DNA from: Favolaschia claudopus
Lineage: Eukaryota > Basidiomycota > Agaricomycetes > Agaricales > Mycenaceae
Assembly: GCA_037176885.1 (NCBI GenBank)
Contig: JAWWNJ010000023.1
Span: 1,240,001-1,304,000 of the forward strand
DNA: 64,000 bases
Direction: 5' to 3'
Shown here in pieces: positions 35,519 through 47,484 of the stretch. Under the pieces are notes generated by a model that was not told the origin of the DNA, did not search any database, and was given only the letters and a program-made list of their open reading frames with translations. Each line of letters begins with the position of its first letter. The stretch's first letter is position 1. A program made the position numbers and the translations under genes.

Positions 35519-36984
35519 TCAACTCGCTTTCGAATACTCCGGCGGGGCTTCAGTTCCCGGGGGGGACGTTGCCTGTGAAGCTTGCATCCGCTGTTCGATC
35601 ACCTGCATCTGTTGCCTCAGCCTCCGCATTTCGTCAAGCAGTTCAGCATTGGAGCTGTCATCACTCCGCCCAGCCGAACTTGCTGACGAGACATCTGCCA
35701 GCTGCTGCAGTTCGTTTATCTCTTGCTGAATGAAGCCCACACGAGCTCGAGCCTTTTCCTCCTCCGCTAGAATGGGCTGAGGGACGGTTTGAGCGGGTAG
35801 TGAAGTTAATTGTGTCTCGCCGGACGGAAGTGTCGTGAACAATTGTTCCGGCGTCCAATCTCGAGCTGAATGCGCGGTATCATTCGTAACAGAAAGAGGG
35901 GGCGGGGGCGGAAGTTGTTTTTCGGCAACATTATCGAATCCTTCTGGAAATGGGGACCCTCCCTCGGCTGTCTGTCGACGCCTTCGCCACATAAAGAATG
36001 CCAAAACCGCAGTTATCAGAATGAGACCGCCTACGACTCCACCAGCGATGGGACCGGCAAGACTCTTCTTTTTACTGCCGCTTCCTGCGGGCGGTGGTCC
36101 GGAGGGGTCGGAGGATTGGGGTGGAGGAGAAGTTTGTGAAGCGGACCCGCTGGGAGATGATGGTAAACTTGATTGGGCAGTCGAGGAGGATTGTCCACCA
36201 GTGCTAGAGCCTCCTCCCGTGTTGGAGGCTGAGTTAGAAGGACCTGTACATCTCATCTATCAGCCAATGCAGAACGTAGGCGAGTAATCGAGCTCGACCT
36301 CCACCGGAGCCGATACAGGTCGTAGAACCTGCAAAGATGCTCAGAATAACCACCCGGAATCTGTCAAAGTAGCGACGCACTTCCGGCGGCAACATCAAAG
36401 GGGCCACTGCTTTGCAGAGATCCGGCGTTGTCTCTGATAGTCAACGCATACTGAACGCCTAGAGCTGCATGAAATCAATGTGCTCGAAGCACGTGGGAGG
36501 GCCTGACCTGGCGGGACGTTGACGACCCATGTCAAGGAGGGACCTTGTTGTTGCCCCAAATCGACGAGAGAGAGGGTGGTGCCAGGCGCGGTGATGCTGA
36601 AGTAGATATGAAGGCAGAAATCAAAATATACGAAAAGCATACGACTAAAGAGAGATGAGATTCTTGAGTTCAAAAAAACATATAAGAGACATGCAAGGAA
36701 GTAGGGAGCTATAAAGTTGTATAAGATTGATTGCGAGACGGTAGAAAATTAGGGTCAAGTACGTTGATCGCCATTCCAATTTAGCTGCAATGGCTCGCAG
36801 GTAACTGATACACTGTAAGGACAATTATAAGTGGCAGAATGAGGGATATACCTGCTCCTGATCTGGGGCGAACTGTGTGTAAACCTCCAGTTACAGTAAG
36901 ACGTAGAAAATTTCAATACGGAGTGTTAACATTCAATACGGCGGCAGCAAAAGAGGAAAAAGCGAGGAGGAAGACGAAGAACAT
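35519..36984 (-). CDS. Single-pass cell-surface protein with Ser/Thr-rich stalk
   Basis: The likely start is ATG 36984 with a signal peptide (MFFVFLLAFSSFAAA). Spliced short exons give a small extracellular domain with NVNTP, VTCEPLQLNWNG and SITAPGTTLSLVDLG, followed by LTWVVNVPPALGVQYALTIRD. A Ser/Gly/Pro-rich stalk leads to one clear transmembrane helix (AGPIAGGVVGGLILITAVLAFFMW) followed by RRRR. The cytosolic tail (~160 residues) has a coiled coil (LDEMRRLRQQMQVIEQRMQ) and ends PPEYSKAS. This layout is common in Agaricomycete membrane proteins of unknown role and recalls wall sensors. One 5' splice near the first intron cluster does not resolve in phase. A protein with the same kind of outer domain sits at 40149-41278. 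Confidence 0.65.
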
Positions 36985-37147
36985 GAGAGAGGGAACCAAG
37001 AGGCAACGTCGCTAAGGACAGCAGAGTCGAATGCTCCAAAAGCCCAAGTCGGATATTAGTCCAGGGTCCATCACTTTTCGTTGACGGTCGTGCAACAATT
37101 GAACAAACGCGACATGTCACACGCGCACGACGTGACAGCCACTCTTC

Positions 37148-39030
37148 ATGCCCAGATTTGGTCTTTTGCCTGCTTCACGACTCACCGCCCTCCGTAGCAA
37201 AGAAATCTTAACTCGACAACCAGATAAACCTCACCCAACACTCAATCCTTTACCAACCCCGCCGGAGGATGATGAAGGCTTACAAGACCGTCTTCGTCGA
37301 CGCCGTAGAACAGAATGGAAGCGAAAACAACGGGTAAGGCACCGAGCAAATATAGGACCAATGGCATGAGTTATACAAGCACTATTAGGGCCAAACTTTT
37401 CTCGATAACTTGATCGTATCTATTCGAGGAGGTTCGTCCGACTATCCTGACAGTCCTCGTTCGTCAATAGACCTATTTTCCCCCAGGTTCTGGCGGCGAT
37501 GGATGTGTCGCCTTCCACCGTGAAAAATTCAAACCTTTTGGTCCACCATCGGGAGGGAATGGCGGTCGTGGTGGGGATGTCTATATCATGCCGACGCCTC
37601 ACCTCACCACCCTCTCCTCGATAGCGAAGAAAATACGCGGCAATCCCGGCGGCAACGGTCAGGGGACATGGCAAAATGGCAAAAACGGCGAACCATTAAT
37701 TATTCGCGTTCCTCTGGGCACTGTTGTGCGCGAGATTCCTCGAGGAGACAGCCGGCGGTCCAAAGATGAGTGGGAAGCAGAGGAGGAGTCTTTGGAAGGT
37801 CTTAACGCTGATGAAAGACTGGAGAAAATGCGCAACAACCGTTGGGTTCACTATCCACGGTTCGGAGAGACCAACATTGCCCGCGACTGGTTCCAGGAAG
37901 CAGAGAAAGCTCTATACCGACAGGAACGAGAACGCCGGATGCTTAGACGGCAGCGAGAAATAGAAGCACCAATTTACCACGACCTTGAGCAAGATATAGA
38001 CTACACTAGACCTGTCGACGCTCCTCTCGGTGCACGCAATCGCGAGCCATTAGGCCATCTGGTCGCATCAGGCGGCGCCGGTGGTCTCGGTAACCCACAT
38101 TTCCTCTCGCAGCTCAACCGTTCCCCAAAGTTCGCCACGCGCGGTCAACAAGGGGAACGTATCACCCTTGCTCTGGAACTCAAAATCCTAGCGGACATTG
38201 GATTCGTAGGCATGCCGAATGCTGGGAAAAGCACCCTCTTACGAGCGCTGACCGGCGGGCGCGCGAAGAGTGAAGTCGCCAGCTACGCCTTCACCACACT
38301 CAACCCCGTTGTTGGAATCGTGCGGGTCGCTGAAGACGGCACCTTCGAGGGCGGCATCAAACCGGGACAAGTGCACGACGAGACAATAATTGAGCAGCAA
38401 CAGGAGTACGAACGCATGCAGCGCGGCGAGTACGCCAGCGCACTTACGCGTAACCAGACTCCCGAGCGGCATGCTGGCCTGAAAGTAGACACCGACCGCG
38501 GAGGGTATCACTTCGACCTCGCGGAAACATTCCGATTCACGATCGCAGACAATCCTGGGCTCATTTTGGACTCGTCAGAGAACGTCGGCCTCGGGCACTC
38601 TTTTCTTCGGTCGATGGAACGCTCGCTCGCACTCGCCTACATCGTCGACCTGTCATCGCCCGCTCCGTGGGACGAACTACTCGTCTTACGGGCCGAGCTA
38701 GAGAAATACCAACACGGGATGAGCCGCAAGGCGCGCATTGTGATCGCGAACAAGGCAGATTTGCTTGGCGGCGATGGCGACGATGCGGCTGTCGCTGAGG
38801 CAAAGGCGAAGCTGGAACGCCTAGAAGAATTTGTCGCGGACCGTCTTGTGGACGAAGAAGGACGCCGATTGGACGTTGTGCCCGTGTCAGGCAAGTTCAG
38901 CCAGAACCTCACGCGCGCGGTGGGCCTCATGCGGACCTACGTGCAAGAGGCGCGCGACAGGCTTGTCCCTCAAACACCAAAGGAGCTGGATGTGCTGCAA
39001 CCAGGGCCTTTACTTTCCGCACCGCAATGA
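37148..39030 (+). CDS. MTG2: Mitochondrial Obg-family GTPase Mtg2
   Basis: Three exons: 37148 to about 37335, a short one from about 37389, and the main one from about 37488. The N-terminal exon is basic and fits a mitochondrial targeting peptide. The Obg glycine-rich fold follows (IRGGSGGDGCVAFHREKF, GGNGGRGGDVYI, GNPGGNGQGTWQNGKNGE). The G domain has G1 GMPNAGKST, switch I region ASYAFTTLNP, G3 DNPG, G4 NKAD and G5 VPVSGK. Compared with bacterial Obg, the G domain holds an insert of ~60 residues between the switch regions, which fungal Mtg2 proteins often carry. It helps assemble the mitochondrial large ribosomal subunit. The stop is TGA at 39028-39030. Confidence 0.94.
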
Positions 39031-40148
39031 GCGTCGCACAGATTACGGTCAATGAACGAATCCCTCTACTGCCCCCGCACCATTTCGAGGTTATCGGCTC
39101 GGGTATTGAGCCGTGATGAACCTGGCTTTGTAGCGGATCTACCGCCAGCGAGCACAGGTTCCAGCCATTGCTGCGTATGTAGCCCTGCGCACCGAGAGTG
39201 ACGCAGGCAGTAGCAGCATCATCACCCCAGTGACCCCACTCAGCATGTACCTTACGCTACTATAATCCGCGCTTAATCAACCGCAAAACAATGCTCGATA
39301 AATTCAAATTGAATCTACTTGAATTCAGCAACCCTACTAGTAGGCCTTTCTCCAAGAACCCTTATTAGGCAAGCTGAGGCTGTCTTCTGTCAACCTATTT
39401 TAAATTGTCAACGAGTTATGACGCGGACGGCGATGAATTCACCGAACACCGAATGCTGCGGAAATGAAAGGTGATTCTGGGTAGGTCATACTATTAGGGC
39501 CGCCCTCAGGTCAATACCCCCTCGTCAGCTCCTCGGGTTTGTCCGTCTCGACTGACTGTGATGCTAGTGGAACAGAGTGGAACTCACGCGGAATTTTGTC
39601 CCCGCCCACTGCTGCGGATTTGGCGTCGATCGTGCATTAGAATCCAGCTCGCTGTCTGAAGAAATTGCGTGGAAGAAAGGGCGAGAACGCGGGATTGACC
39701 TGGCCTGAGCTGGGTTCTGTCCATTTCGTTATTCTCGTCACAGTTGCCCTCAGATTCCACTCAATACAAGTCGTACGACCATGAAGACGTAGGGCGTGCG
39801 TCATTTAATCCATCCACCATTGTCTATTTTAGGTGTAAAAGAAACCGAAGTAAAAAGAGTCCCCAACAAAACAAATCACATTGAATGAACTGCTGTCCGG
39901 TCTGTTCTGTCTGTGTCCTCCAACGAACGTAGTATTAGGCAGAGAAAAAAGGTATGAGGAAGCGAGTCCATGCAGAGGGTAGGGGGTGAATGGATTGCTA
40001 CTACTTGTTTCAAGGGAATAAGCGAATGACAATAGCCTAACGGGCCGTGTGGGAGCAAAGGGATACAGTGAGAAAAATCGTAATGAGGCACCAGGGCGGT
40101 CGGCACCTTGTTTCGTGTGCTGTACGTCCGACATCGTTCGAGAGGCGC
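39031..40148. other. Long intergenic region with short palindromes
   Basis: No supported gene in about 1.1 kb between Mtg2 and the GPI-type surface protein, both of which end here. It holds two AT-rich palindromes, ATTCAAATTGAAT (about 39302-39314) and CCTACTAGTAGG (39333-39344). The 39829-40134 minus frame is probably in the surface-protein 3' UTR. Confidence 0.5.
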
Positions 40149-41278
40149 TCAGGCGAAGAGGGCAACGACGCCAACGAGGGCGATAGAGGCCAAGGCGGGA
40201 AGGATGCCAGTGGGCGCTTGAACGGCCATTGCGCCGCCAGTGTTGGAGTTCGACGGATTGGGCGCGGTGCCGGAGCTGGACATATGTTAGCTCGACCCGT
40301 GAAGGATCCTATTAAGGACTCACTTGGAACCAGACGGGCCAGGGCGAGAGTTGGAGTTGGAGTTCCCGGGTGCGGTCGCCGAGGGGTTGGAAGGAGGGGT
40401 GCTACCAGAACCACCAGTGGACGAAGCAGGGGGGGTGCTACCCGATGACCCGCCTGGCGGCGGGGGGGAACCTGTGAAGAATGTTCGTCATGGGCGCAAA
40501 AGAGCCGAGACAGGAAACATACCACTACCAGCAGTCAGGCAGCTATCTCCGCCTGACAAGAAGGAAAGGCTAAGTTAGGAGACGAGATTGGAAGGGGAAG
40601 GCATGTAGCACGCACTTCCTTGGGTGACGGGGAAAGGCGCGGTGGTCTTGGTGAGACCGGTGGTATCTTTGATGGACATGAGCAACTGAGTGCCTAGGGA
40701 GGGGTATAGATAAGCAAGCGGTTGATAGGTCGACTGCGAGGACGGTACCCTGCGAGGCGTTTACGGCCGGCCATGTGATGGAGGTGCCAGAAACGTTCTC
40801 AAAGTCGGCGACGTGGGATGCGCCAGCGGGCTGCGTGTCTACACTAAAGAGGATATCGCATCGGGTTTAACGACGGAGAAAACGCCTAGGCGAGTCGGGC
40901 TTACGTCTAGAGCGACGATTAGTGAACAAGGTAAGGAATCTTATGCAGAAAAAAAGCTTACGATAATGTAGGGGGCTGGAAGCGAGCAAAAAGTCAGATA
41001 TATCGTTCTTATGAACTATTGAAAACGACGAACGGGTTCCACCGGCGAAGGTGATCAACAGAGCCTGGCATTCGGCTTGAAAAAAGGTTATGAGCAAGAG
41101 AAGTAGCGGGCGTTGCAGGGATCGTACGTGTTCCGGCGGTGCTACCACCAATGGTGCTAGAGCAAGGGCGTGAGCAGAGGAAGCGAGGAGAGTGGGCGGG
41201 AGCTTACGGGGTATTGATAGTGAGGTCTTGGGCGACGGCACCAACGGCGAGGAGGGAGAGCAGGAGCAGCGAGTTCAT
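40149..41278 (-). CDS. Secreted, probably GPI-anchored Ser/Pro-rich surface protein
   Basis: Starts at ATG 41278-41276 with a signal peptide (MNSLLLLSLLAVGAVAQ), then a small domain beginning DLTINTPSTIGGSTAGTCQ and continuing with TITWP-like and GTQLLMSIKDTTG segments. A low-complexity region of Ser, Pro, Gly and Thr follows (~80 residues). The C-terminus is a hydrophobic tail (ILPALASIALVGVVALFA) that ends the protein directly, as expected for GPI addition. It has at least six short introns. The outer domain resembles that of the 35.5 kb gene (NTP near the mature N-terminus, a Cys after ~12 residues, a T-W-P-like strand). Such proteins coat the wall of Agaricomycetes; no enzyme motif is seen. 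Confidence 0.75.
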
Positions 41279-41666
41279 TGTGCTGGAGGAAGGCAAGGGG
41301 ATGATGTTCTTGTTCCCATCTTTCGCACCACCTTTTTGTATCCACATCACATAATCACCTGATCCGACGCTCACTACGTCCGTCCGCAGCAACCAGATGA
41401 TCTTGGCTCTTCTGTTCTCTTTTCCCTTCCACCTAGTCCACGAAATATCATCTGGAGAGTCCCTCCAGGCAGCCGGACTGAACTATGCAGTTCTCTAAAT
41501 TTTTAGACGATTCGACGAATCTCTGCCAGGTAACCCAGGTTACCGAAGAAGCGCTACATTTCAATCTGGGACACATATCGCTTGACCAAAATACCATGTG
41601 CACGTCATGTTACAATTGCGAGACTGGTACAACAGAAACAACAAGAAAACCCACACAAGAAAAAAA
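41279..41666. other. Intergenic, no gene seen
   Basis: Promoter side of the GPI-type gene and 3' side of the TDP2-like gene. No supported frame. Confidence 0.5.
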
Positions 41667-42938
41667 TCAGCGTTGAACATGCAGTTTAGCGGCCAACCCA
41701 TAGTGGTCGCTGACCCACAATTTCCCGCCCTGCGCTCGTTCGTTGTGAATTTGAAGTCCAACCCCGATCCTGCGAGGCGCATCCATTCGGTATCCCCTCC
41801 GAGGCAGATACAGTATCTTGTCAAATCTTGCCGCAGGGAAAGTCGTCTTCGGCTGCTCGCCCCACGTAAATCCCCGCTCGTCCTCGTCCCCCTTTCTCCA
41901 GGCATCCCGCAAGCCAAGATTCTCCGGAGCCTCAGCGTCATGGGGTCCAATCGGGTTCATGTCTCCGGCCACAACCCTAAGTTCCGTTGTCCTCAGTTCA
42001 CAAGCAAATACAGCAGAAAGAGTCACACAACGTACCCTCCACGCACACCTCCACCCTGATCACAAGTCAACACAAGAACATGAGGCATGGAGACATTGGA
42101 CCCACCTTCAGGAATTTTGACAGTAGTTTGAGCTGCTCCGGCCGTACTTCGTTTCCCACTGGCAGAGATTCAAGGTGCGTGTTGATTATTCGCAACGGCA
42201 CATCGTAGTCGTGTGGCTTCGCCGCCGCTAGCCGTATATCCACCATCACACCCGTCCGCTGCATCGCAGAAAGCCCAAATTCCAGTATATGCGCGTCCGT
42301 CACCTAAAATTTAAAATGAAAGAGAATAATCAAAGAGAGCGCAACTGAACGAGTATACACGAGACGAACCGGAATCGACTTCTCGACTAGTGTCACATTG
42401 CCATACAGTGCATCTTCTGGCCACTTACTTGCATCGGCCGGGGTCACCAAAAAATGCTCCTTCACCCACTCATTTTTCAAAATCGCAGGCAAACCATGTG
42501 CCTGATGTAGTCTATCAATAACATTTCTGCAATCGTCAAACCCACTTTACTTACTTGGTGAACTTCCTGAAATAAAATGATACACGGCTCCGGAGCCTCC
42601 CCACCTCGACATCGAAACACCGACTTCTCCAAATGCTTCAACGCCGCCTCCATCCGCTGCGCGCAAAACGGCGCGTCAAAGCTCACGTTCCAGGTTACAA
42701 CGTCAATCGTCGAAGGGGGGACTTCGTCTTCATTGTCGTCGATGTAATCTGGGGAGACGCGATGCCAAGTTTTGCGCGAGCTTCGCCAGCGGTACATCCG
42801 GAGCTGGTTCATGGGATTGGGGACAACAGGGCCCAGGGGATCTTCGACGCTGCCGCAGTACATTGGTGGTAGAGTAGTAGTAGTCGCGTCGCAGATAGAT
42901 AGACCCAGTAGTATAGCGGCTACTAGTAAAGCAAGCAA
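41667..42938 (-). CDS. TDP2-like endonuclease/exonuclease/phosphatase-fold phosphodiesterase
   Basis: Five or so exons form a compact EEP-fold protein. Catalytic motifs in order are DVVTWNVSFDAP (Asn for metal), CIILFQEVHQ (metal-binding Glu), then SAMQRTGVMVDIRL, INTHLESLP, LRVVAGDMNP (GDxN), FTWGEQP, and the final SDHYGLAAKL (SDH). TWN, QEV, GDMN and SDH together are the TDP2 pattern; TDP2 removes topoisomerase II 5'-tyrosyl adducts from DNA. The frame opens at 42938 with a hydrophobic stretch that could be a signal peptide, but a second ATG at 42812 (MNQLRMYRW) may be the true start and would make it intracellular. Other EEP enzymes, such as sphingomyelinases, cannot be fully excluded. Confidence 0.78.
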
Positions 42939-43243
42939 GCTTTCTACCAGGACCCACAGAAACGCGGCACTGCGTTTTTAAAAGCCCAGAGTGTGGCGTG
43001 TGTCTTATATCGATCATACCAGAGCCCGAGATTTCGAATCTGATTTTTTTTCGCGTCGAACAATCGAGCGGAAGGTCACAAGCGCCTTCTTGACGTCCAC
43101 GAGGCGCTTGCTTGCTTTGTTTGGCCTGTCTCATCTTGCCGCGAGGCTTCAATCTCCCTCATGCCGCAAATTCTTTGGTTGCCTTCGTTCCATCCAATAC
43201 ATAATATAAGGTTTTTTCTACCGCCTCTATCCATCCAAGTCAA
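42939..43243. other. Intergenic, no gene seen
   Basis: Upstream of the TDP2-like gene and downstream of PDI. A TTTTAAAA run near 42976-42983, about 40 bp upstream of the first ATG, could be a TATA-like element for the minus-strand gene. Confidence 0.45.
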
Positions 43244-45090
43244 TTACAGCTCCGCCGTGTCCCGCTTCGTCTCCTCAGTCTTCGGCTCCTCCGAAAACGC
43301 ACGCAGGATATTCGACTTGATCTTGATCTCGTCTAATTTCGAGGGTGCGAGGCTCCGTTTTTGCAGGATCGAATCCAGCCTGTGTAGGTGTGGCGTATTG
43401 TGTCCGTCCAGGCGTTCGCAGGAAACATATCACAATATCACAATCGATAATATGTGGCGACGAAAATAGGAAGGAGGGCACAGATAGGCGTCCAATACGT
43501 CAGAACAGGCAGCTTGAGAAAATCAATAAACGTACCGCTTGGCTTCCTTTGCAAGGTACCCCTCGGTGCCATTAACGACCTTCTCCATGACGCGAACGTA
43601 GTGCTTCGACATAACTCCCGCAGTTTCGGCCAGCGCCAGTGCATCCTTCAGCAGCGCAGCCCGCACATCGGCCGCAGCGGAGAAGAACTTGCTTGCCAAG
43701 GCGTCAAACTCGGGTAGGCGACCGGCCTAGAAAAACAGACGATTAATTATAGGCAGTGAAGGCGCCTTTTGAAGCGCCGAAGGCTGCGTACCTTATCCGA
43801 AAGTCCGCCACCAACAGCGCGATACGTACCGCACTTCTCATTCAGGAAGTCCACAAAAGCAGACTCGTCGCGGCCGCCCTCGTACGCAACAGCCTCCGAG
43901 CTGCCCTTGGGGAAGAACTTGATCGTCGGGAAGCTAGCGACGCCGTACCGCTCAGCGATGCCCTTGTTCTTCTTGTCGTCTGCGTTGATGTTGGCGACGA
44001 CACACTGCCAGGGGCATCAGTTTGACGAAGCTATAAGATTAAACAACCATCTCTTACGTCGGACTCGGGCTTGAAAGTATGAGCAACTGAAAGTTCCAAG
44101 GGTGAGCAGCAAGAAGAAGGCAAATAAAGCGAAAGAAGCGCTGTCGAGGAAACTAACCTTTTTCGTAGGTGGGTTTCAGGTTCTTGCAGTGTCCGCACCA
44201 CGGCGCCTAGGAAATGAAATGAGAAGGTGCGCAATAGTGAACTGAAGAGATGTATACGCACAGTGAACGTAACGAGAACATTCTTGTCCGTATCCTACAA
44301 CCACCAAAGTCAGATTTTGCGCGCCCCGGCGGAATGGGTTCGTTACTCACCAGGGCTACATCGTCAAAGGTGTGAACATCAAGAATGAGGGTGTCAGTCG
44401 GCGGTGGGGGTGGGATGCTGGACTTGACGCCGGCCTTGTCAGAAATGCTGAATACTGTCTCAGCCAGCGAATAACGCGGTACAGCAAGGTGTTCTCACAA
44501 AGACACCAGTGCGTCGAGGTCACGCCCGCCTTCGTAGGGCTCGTACGTTCCATCTCCATTGAACCACTTCAGTGCTGGAAGGCGTGAGACTCGGTGGAGC
44601 GAGATGGGAGAGAGAACCCTCGCGCACTGGGGAAGCCGGTAACGCCGTACTTGGAGCCGAGAGGCTTTCCCTCGCCATCGGCGTCAACCTTTGCAATAAT
44701 GACCCGGTCCTTAACTTTCACAAAGGCATCGGCGAGTTGCTCATACACGGGAGCGAGGTTCTAGTTTCGTGTTATGCGTTCATTCGTCGGTTATTTGGTT
44801 GAAGAACGCGAATGCTTACCTTGCAGTGACCGCTGTGAAGACACCGACGAGTTATTGACGCGCAAAGCAATATTACAAGTAGATAGCATACCACCAGGGT
44901 GCAAAACTGCCAACGGGAAAGTAGGGATTAGAACTCGCTAAGCGTACCGCACGAGACACACTGACAATTCGACGAGACCGGGCTTGCCCTGGCCAATGAT
45001 GGAGTCGAAGTTGGACGGGGTGAGGTCAAGAACATTGGATGCGCCGACGACGGCAAAGAGAGCCGCAAACAACGAAGCGGAGAGTCTCAT
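43244..45090 (-). CDS. Protein disulfide isomerase with two thioredoxin domains and ERp29-type C-terminus
   Basis: Signal peptide (MRLSASLFAALFAVVGAS), then thioredoxin domain a (VLDLTPSNFDSIIGQGKPGLVEF, APWCGHCK), a second one (LDVHTFDDVALD, FTAPWCGHCKNLKP) and an all-helical C-terminal domain of ERp29 type (FDALASKFFSAAADVRAALL). This order matches fungal PDIs of the Erp38/Tigger group. The enzyme forms and reshuffles disulfides in the ER. In domain a the first active-site Cys codon is cut by an intron (TGG TG|gtatgc ... cacag|C GGT), and a second intron follows right after the CGHCK. The protein ends DTAEL, which only loosely resembles the HDEL/KDEL retrieval signal. The start is ATG 45090-45088; the stop is TAA at 43246-43244. 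Confidence 0.93.
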
Positions 45091-45653
45091 GGTGGAAGTA
45101 GAAAGAAAAGACGTGTAAACTTGTAAACTAAACTCCACGTCAGTTGGAGATCAATTGGTCAGCCCGCCCAAATTTCGGGATTCAAATAACTTGTTGGGGT
45201 GCTAGGGACGCGTATCCAATATCTACTAGACTCTATGAATGCAACATTGAATGAAAACAGTGCAGGACGTTGAAGCTCGCTGTGAGCAGTTGTCGGCGGC
45301 GACTCGGCGCGTCCCCAAGCTCGCATCGGTAAATTCGGCCGATGATGCTGATGCCATAATTCTTTTTTTCTACTTCGACTGTACGAGTGTATTAAAATTC
45401 GAGCCAGAATTGAGCGCGCTCGACAATTGAACACTACATTGGACCGGTTCACTCAGAGAGACAGACACTATACTGTGTCCGAACTTGACTGTAGACTCCG
45501 TGTCCACCAAAGGCTTCCTAATCGGGACGCTCAGTAATCCATCTTTTTCTTTCCGGTTCCGTTGTAGTCAGAAAAGTCCTCTTATTCAGCCAGCTCAGCG
45601 TTTAAATACTCCTGATCGTCCTCGCACCCTACAGACAATCTAAGCAAACCGCA
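45091..45653. other. Divergent promoter region, PDI and SQT1
   Basis: The PDI and SQT1 start codons face away from each other across 563 bp. No supported gene. Confidence 0.5.
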
Positions 45654-47133
45654 ATGGCTTCTCACCACGAAGAAATCGATGAGGACGAGCAAGAGCACTT
45701 CATCACAGAAGACGACATTCTCGCTGAGGTACAAGACGATGGCGACATCCCGATGGATGAAGACGACGAGGACGAGGCTGGAGATACTGTCGGCGACCTG
45801 CCCGCTGCTGGATCTTCATCAGGCGCAGACAACTCGCTTCAATCATTCCAGAACCATGGCTCTTCTGTTTTCTGCGTCGCCGGCCACCCAACAGAGCCTC
45901 TCGCAGCCTCGGGCGGGGAAGACGACTTGGGCTATGTCTGGGATATCACCGATGGCGAGGTCATCGTAAAATTATCGGGCCACACCGACAGTGTAACGAG
46001 CATCGGTTGGAGTGCTGACGGAGAGATGATCGCGACTGGTGGAATGGACGGCAAAATCAGAATATGGCGGCGAGTGGGAAAGGAAAATTATCGAACTTGG
46101 GAGTTTTTAACACAGCTTGAGGGTCCGGATGAGGTTATGGTAAGTTCGACTTGGTTTTTTTTTTCGTGAGCCGAATGGATCTAATCTACGCGCATATAGT
46201 TTTTGAGATGGCATCCAAAAGGCACTGTCCTTTTAGCCGGATCAAACGACTCTACACTTTGGTTATGGCAATGTGAGTATCCCGTCCTCCCCATTTATTT
46301 TTTTGCTTTCGGTCTTTCTAATGACCGTATAGTACCTTCGGGAAATACCATGCAGGTATTTGCCGGCCACACGGGAGCCGTGCAGTGTGGTGAATTCACG
46401 CCAGACGGTACGTCTGCACACATTTTGCAGGCAACAACTAACTGCGGAGGACTGCGGCTCCAGGCAAAAGAATAGTTACCGCTTGTGCGGATGGCGTATT
46501 AATTTTCTGGGATCCACGCTCGCCTACGCCGATTTTCAAGTTGACACCGACTGACGCTCGGTTTGATCTTGATGGCATTACGTCGTTAGGCGTCAATCCC
46601 TCCTCAACACTTGCTGTTGTGGGCGGCGCAGCAGGCGGCGTTCGCGTTGTCAGCCTTAACAAAGGTGAAGTCGTTGGTGCCCTTGGTGGACACACCGAGG
46701 GAGAAAGTATCGAGGCCATTCAATTTGTTGACCTTGCTGGGAGTACCACTGGCGCGGGAGTGGCAGCAACGGGTGCAACTGATGGCAAAGTGTGTATCTG
46801 GGACTTGACAACCATGAGGTTACGAGCGACGCTGGAACACAAAGTCAGTAACATGAATTCATTATGCTTCGTTGACGACGAGCTGACTGTCCGCAGGACG
46901 CGGTTACTACGCTGCTCGCTCATCCAGCTCCCAAAGGTCACCTGCTGGTTTCCGCCTCCGCTGACAAGACGCTGCGAACTTGGGATGTTCGCACAGGTAC
47001 ATTGTTGCGAAAACATGTCGGCCATCAAGGGGCTGTTTTGGGCGGCTCGCTCGGACTACAAGGCTCCGTTGTGATTAGTGCCGGAGACGACGGAGCGTGC
47101 TTGGTTTTCACCACTGAGGACACCGAGGAATAG
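45654..47133 (+). CDS. SQT1: WD40 protein Sqt1/AAMP (ribosomal protein chaperone)
   Basis: The N-terminus is highly acidic (DEDDEDEAGD), followed by WD40 repeats: SFQNHGSSVFCVAGHP, LSGHTDSVTSIGWSADG, DEVMFLRWHPKGTVLLAGS, FAGHTGAVQCGEFTPDGKRIVTAC, then three or four more to GHQGAVLGG and ACLVFTTEDTEE. The acidic head plus about eight blades match yeast Sqt1 and animal AAMP. Sqt1 holds newly made Rpl10 (uL16) through its acidic patches until it joins the 60S subunit. Four or five short introns; the stop is TAG at 47131-47133. Confidence 0.92.
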
Positions 47134-47484
47134 AGTTGTAAGCATCGCAACATGTATACTTAGAGATCTTCCTTGATCGCACCTTCCTTTTGGCGTCAAC
47201 GGGCAACCAGCGTGATGTCGATCACCGTATTGATGATGGACAACGCCTAAAACGGGTTACTTGTTCAACCGGCCAAATTCCTGTCAAATCTCTTACTGAT
47301 GCCTGCGATATATAAAAGGCACGGCATGTGTTCTCTTTCTCCAGGTTCCTTCGTTCCCTCCAGCTTTCAACTTCTAAGCTTTTTGAGCAGTGCTCATTTA
47401 CATTCTCTTCCCCTCTCACCTACCTCGCCAGTCGACCCATAGTCACTCGTTCTACCCACCCCACTCTTTACAACACAACGAATC
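47134..47484. other. Intergenic with promoter of the secreted propeller gene
   Basis: After the SQT1 3' end there is a clear TATA box (47309-47317), followed by a long C/T-rich tract up to the ATG at 47485, as in strongly expressed fungal genes. Confidence 0.55.
47309..47317 (+). promoter_or_regulatory. TATA box of the secreted propeller gene
   Basis: TATATAAAA lies about 170 bp upstream of the start codon and just before a C/T-rich leader, the usual arrangement for a high-output fungal promoter. Confidence 0.55.

Noticed and set aside
38561..38930. Minus-strand Arg/Ser-rich ORFs
   Set aside because: Antisense to the conserved G domain of Mtg2.
40037..40525. 162-residue Pro/Arg-rich minus ORF
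   Set aside because: Out-of-frame reading of the Ser/Pro-rich region of the GPI-type surface protein.
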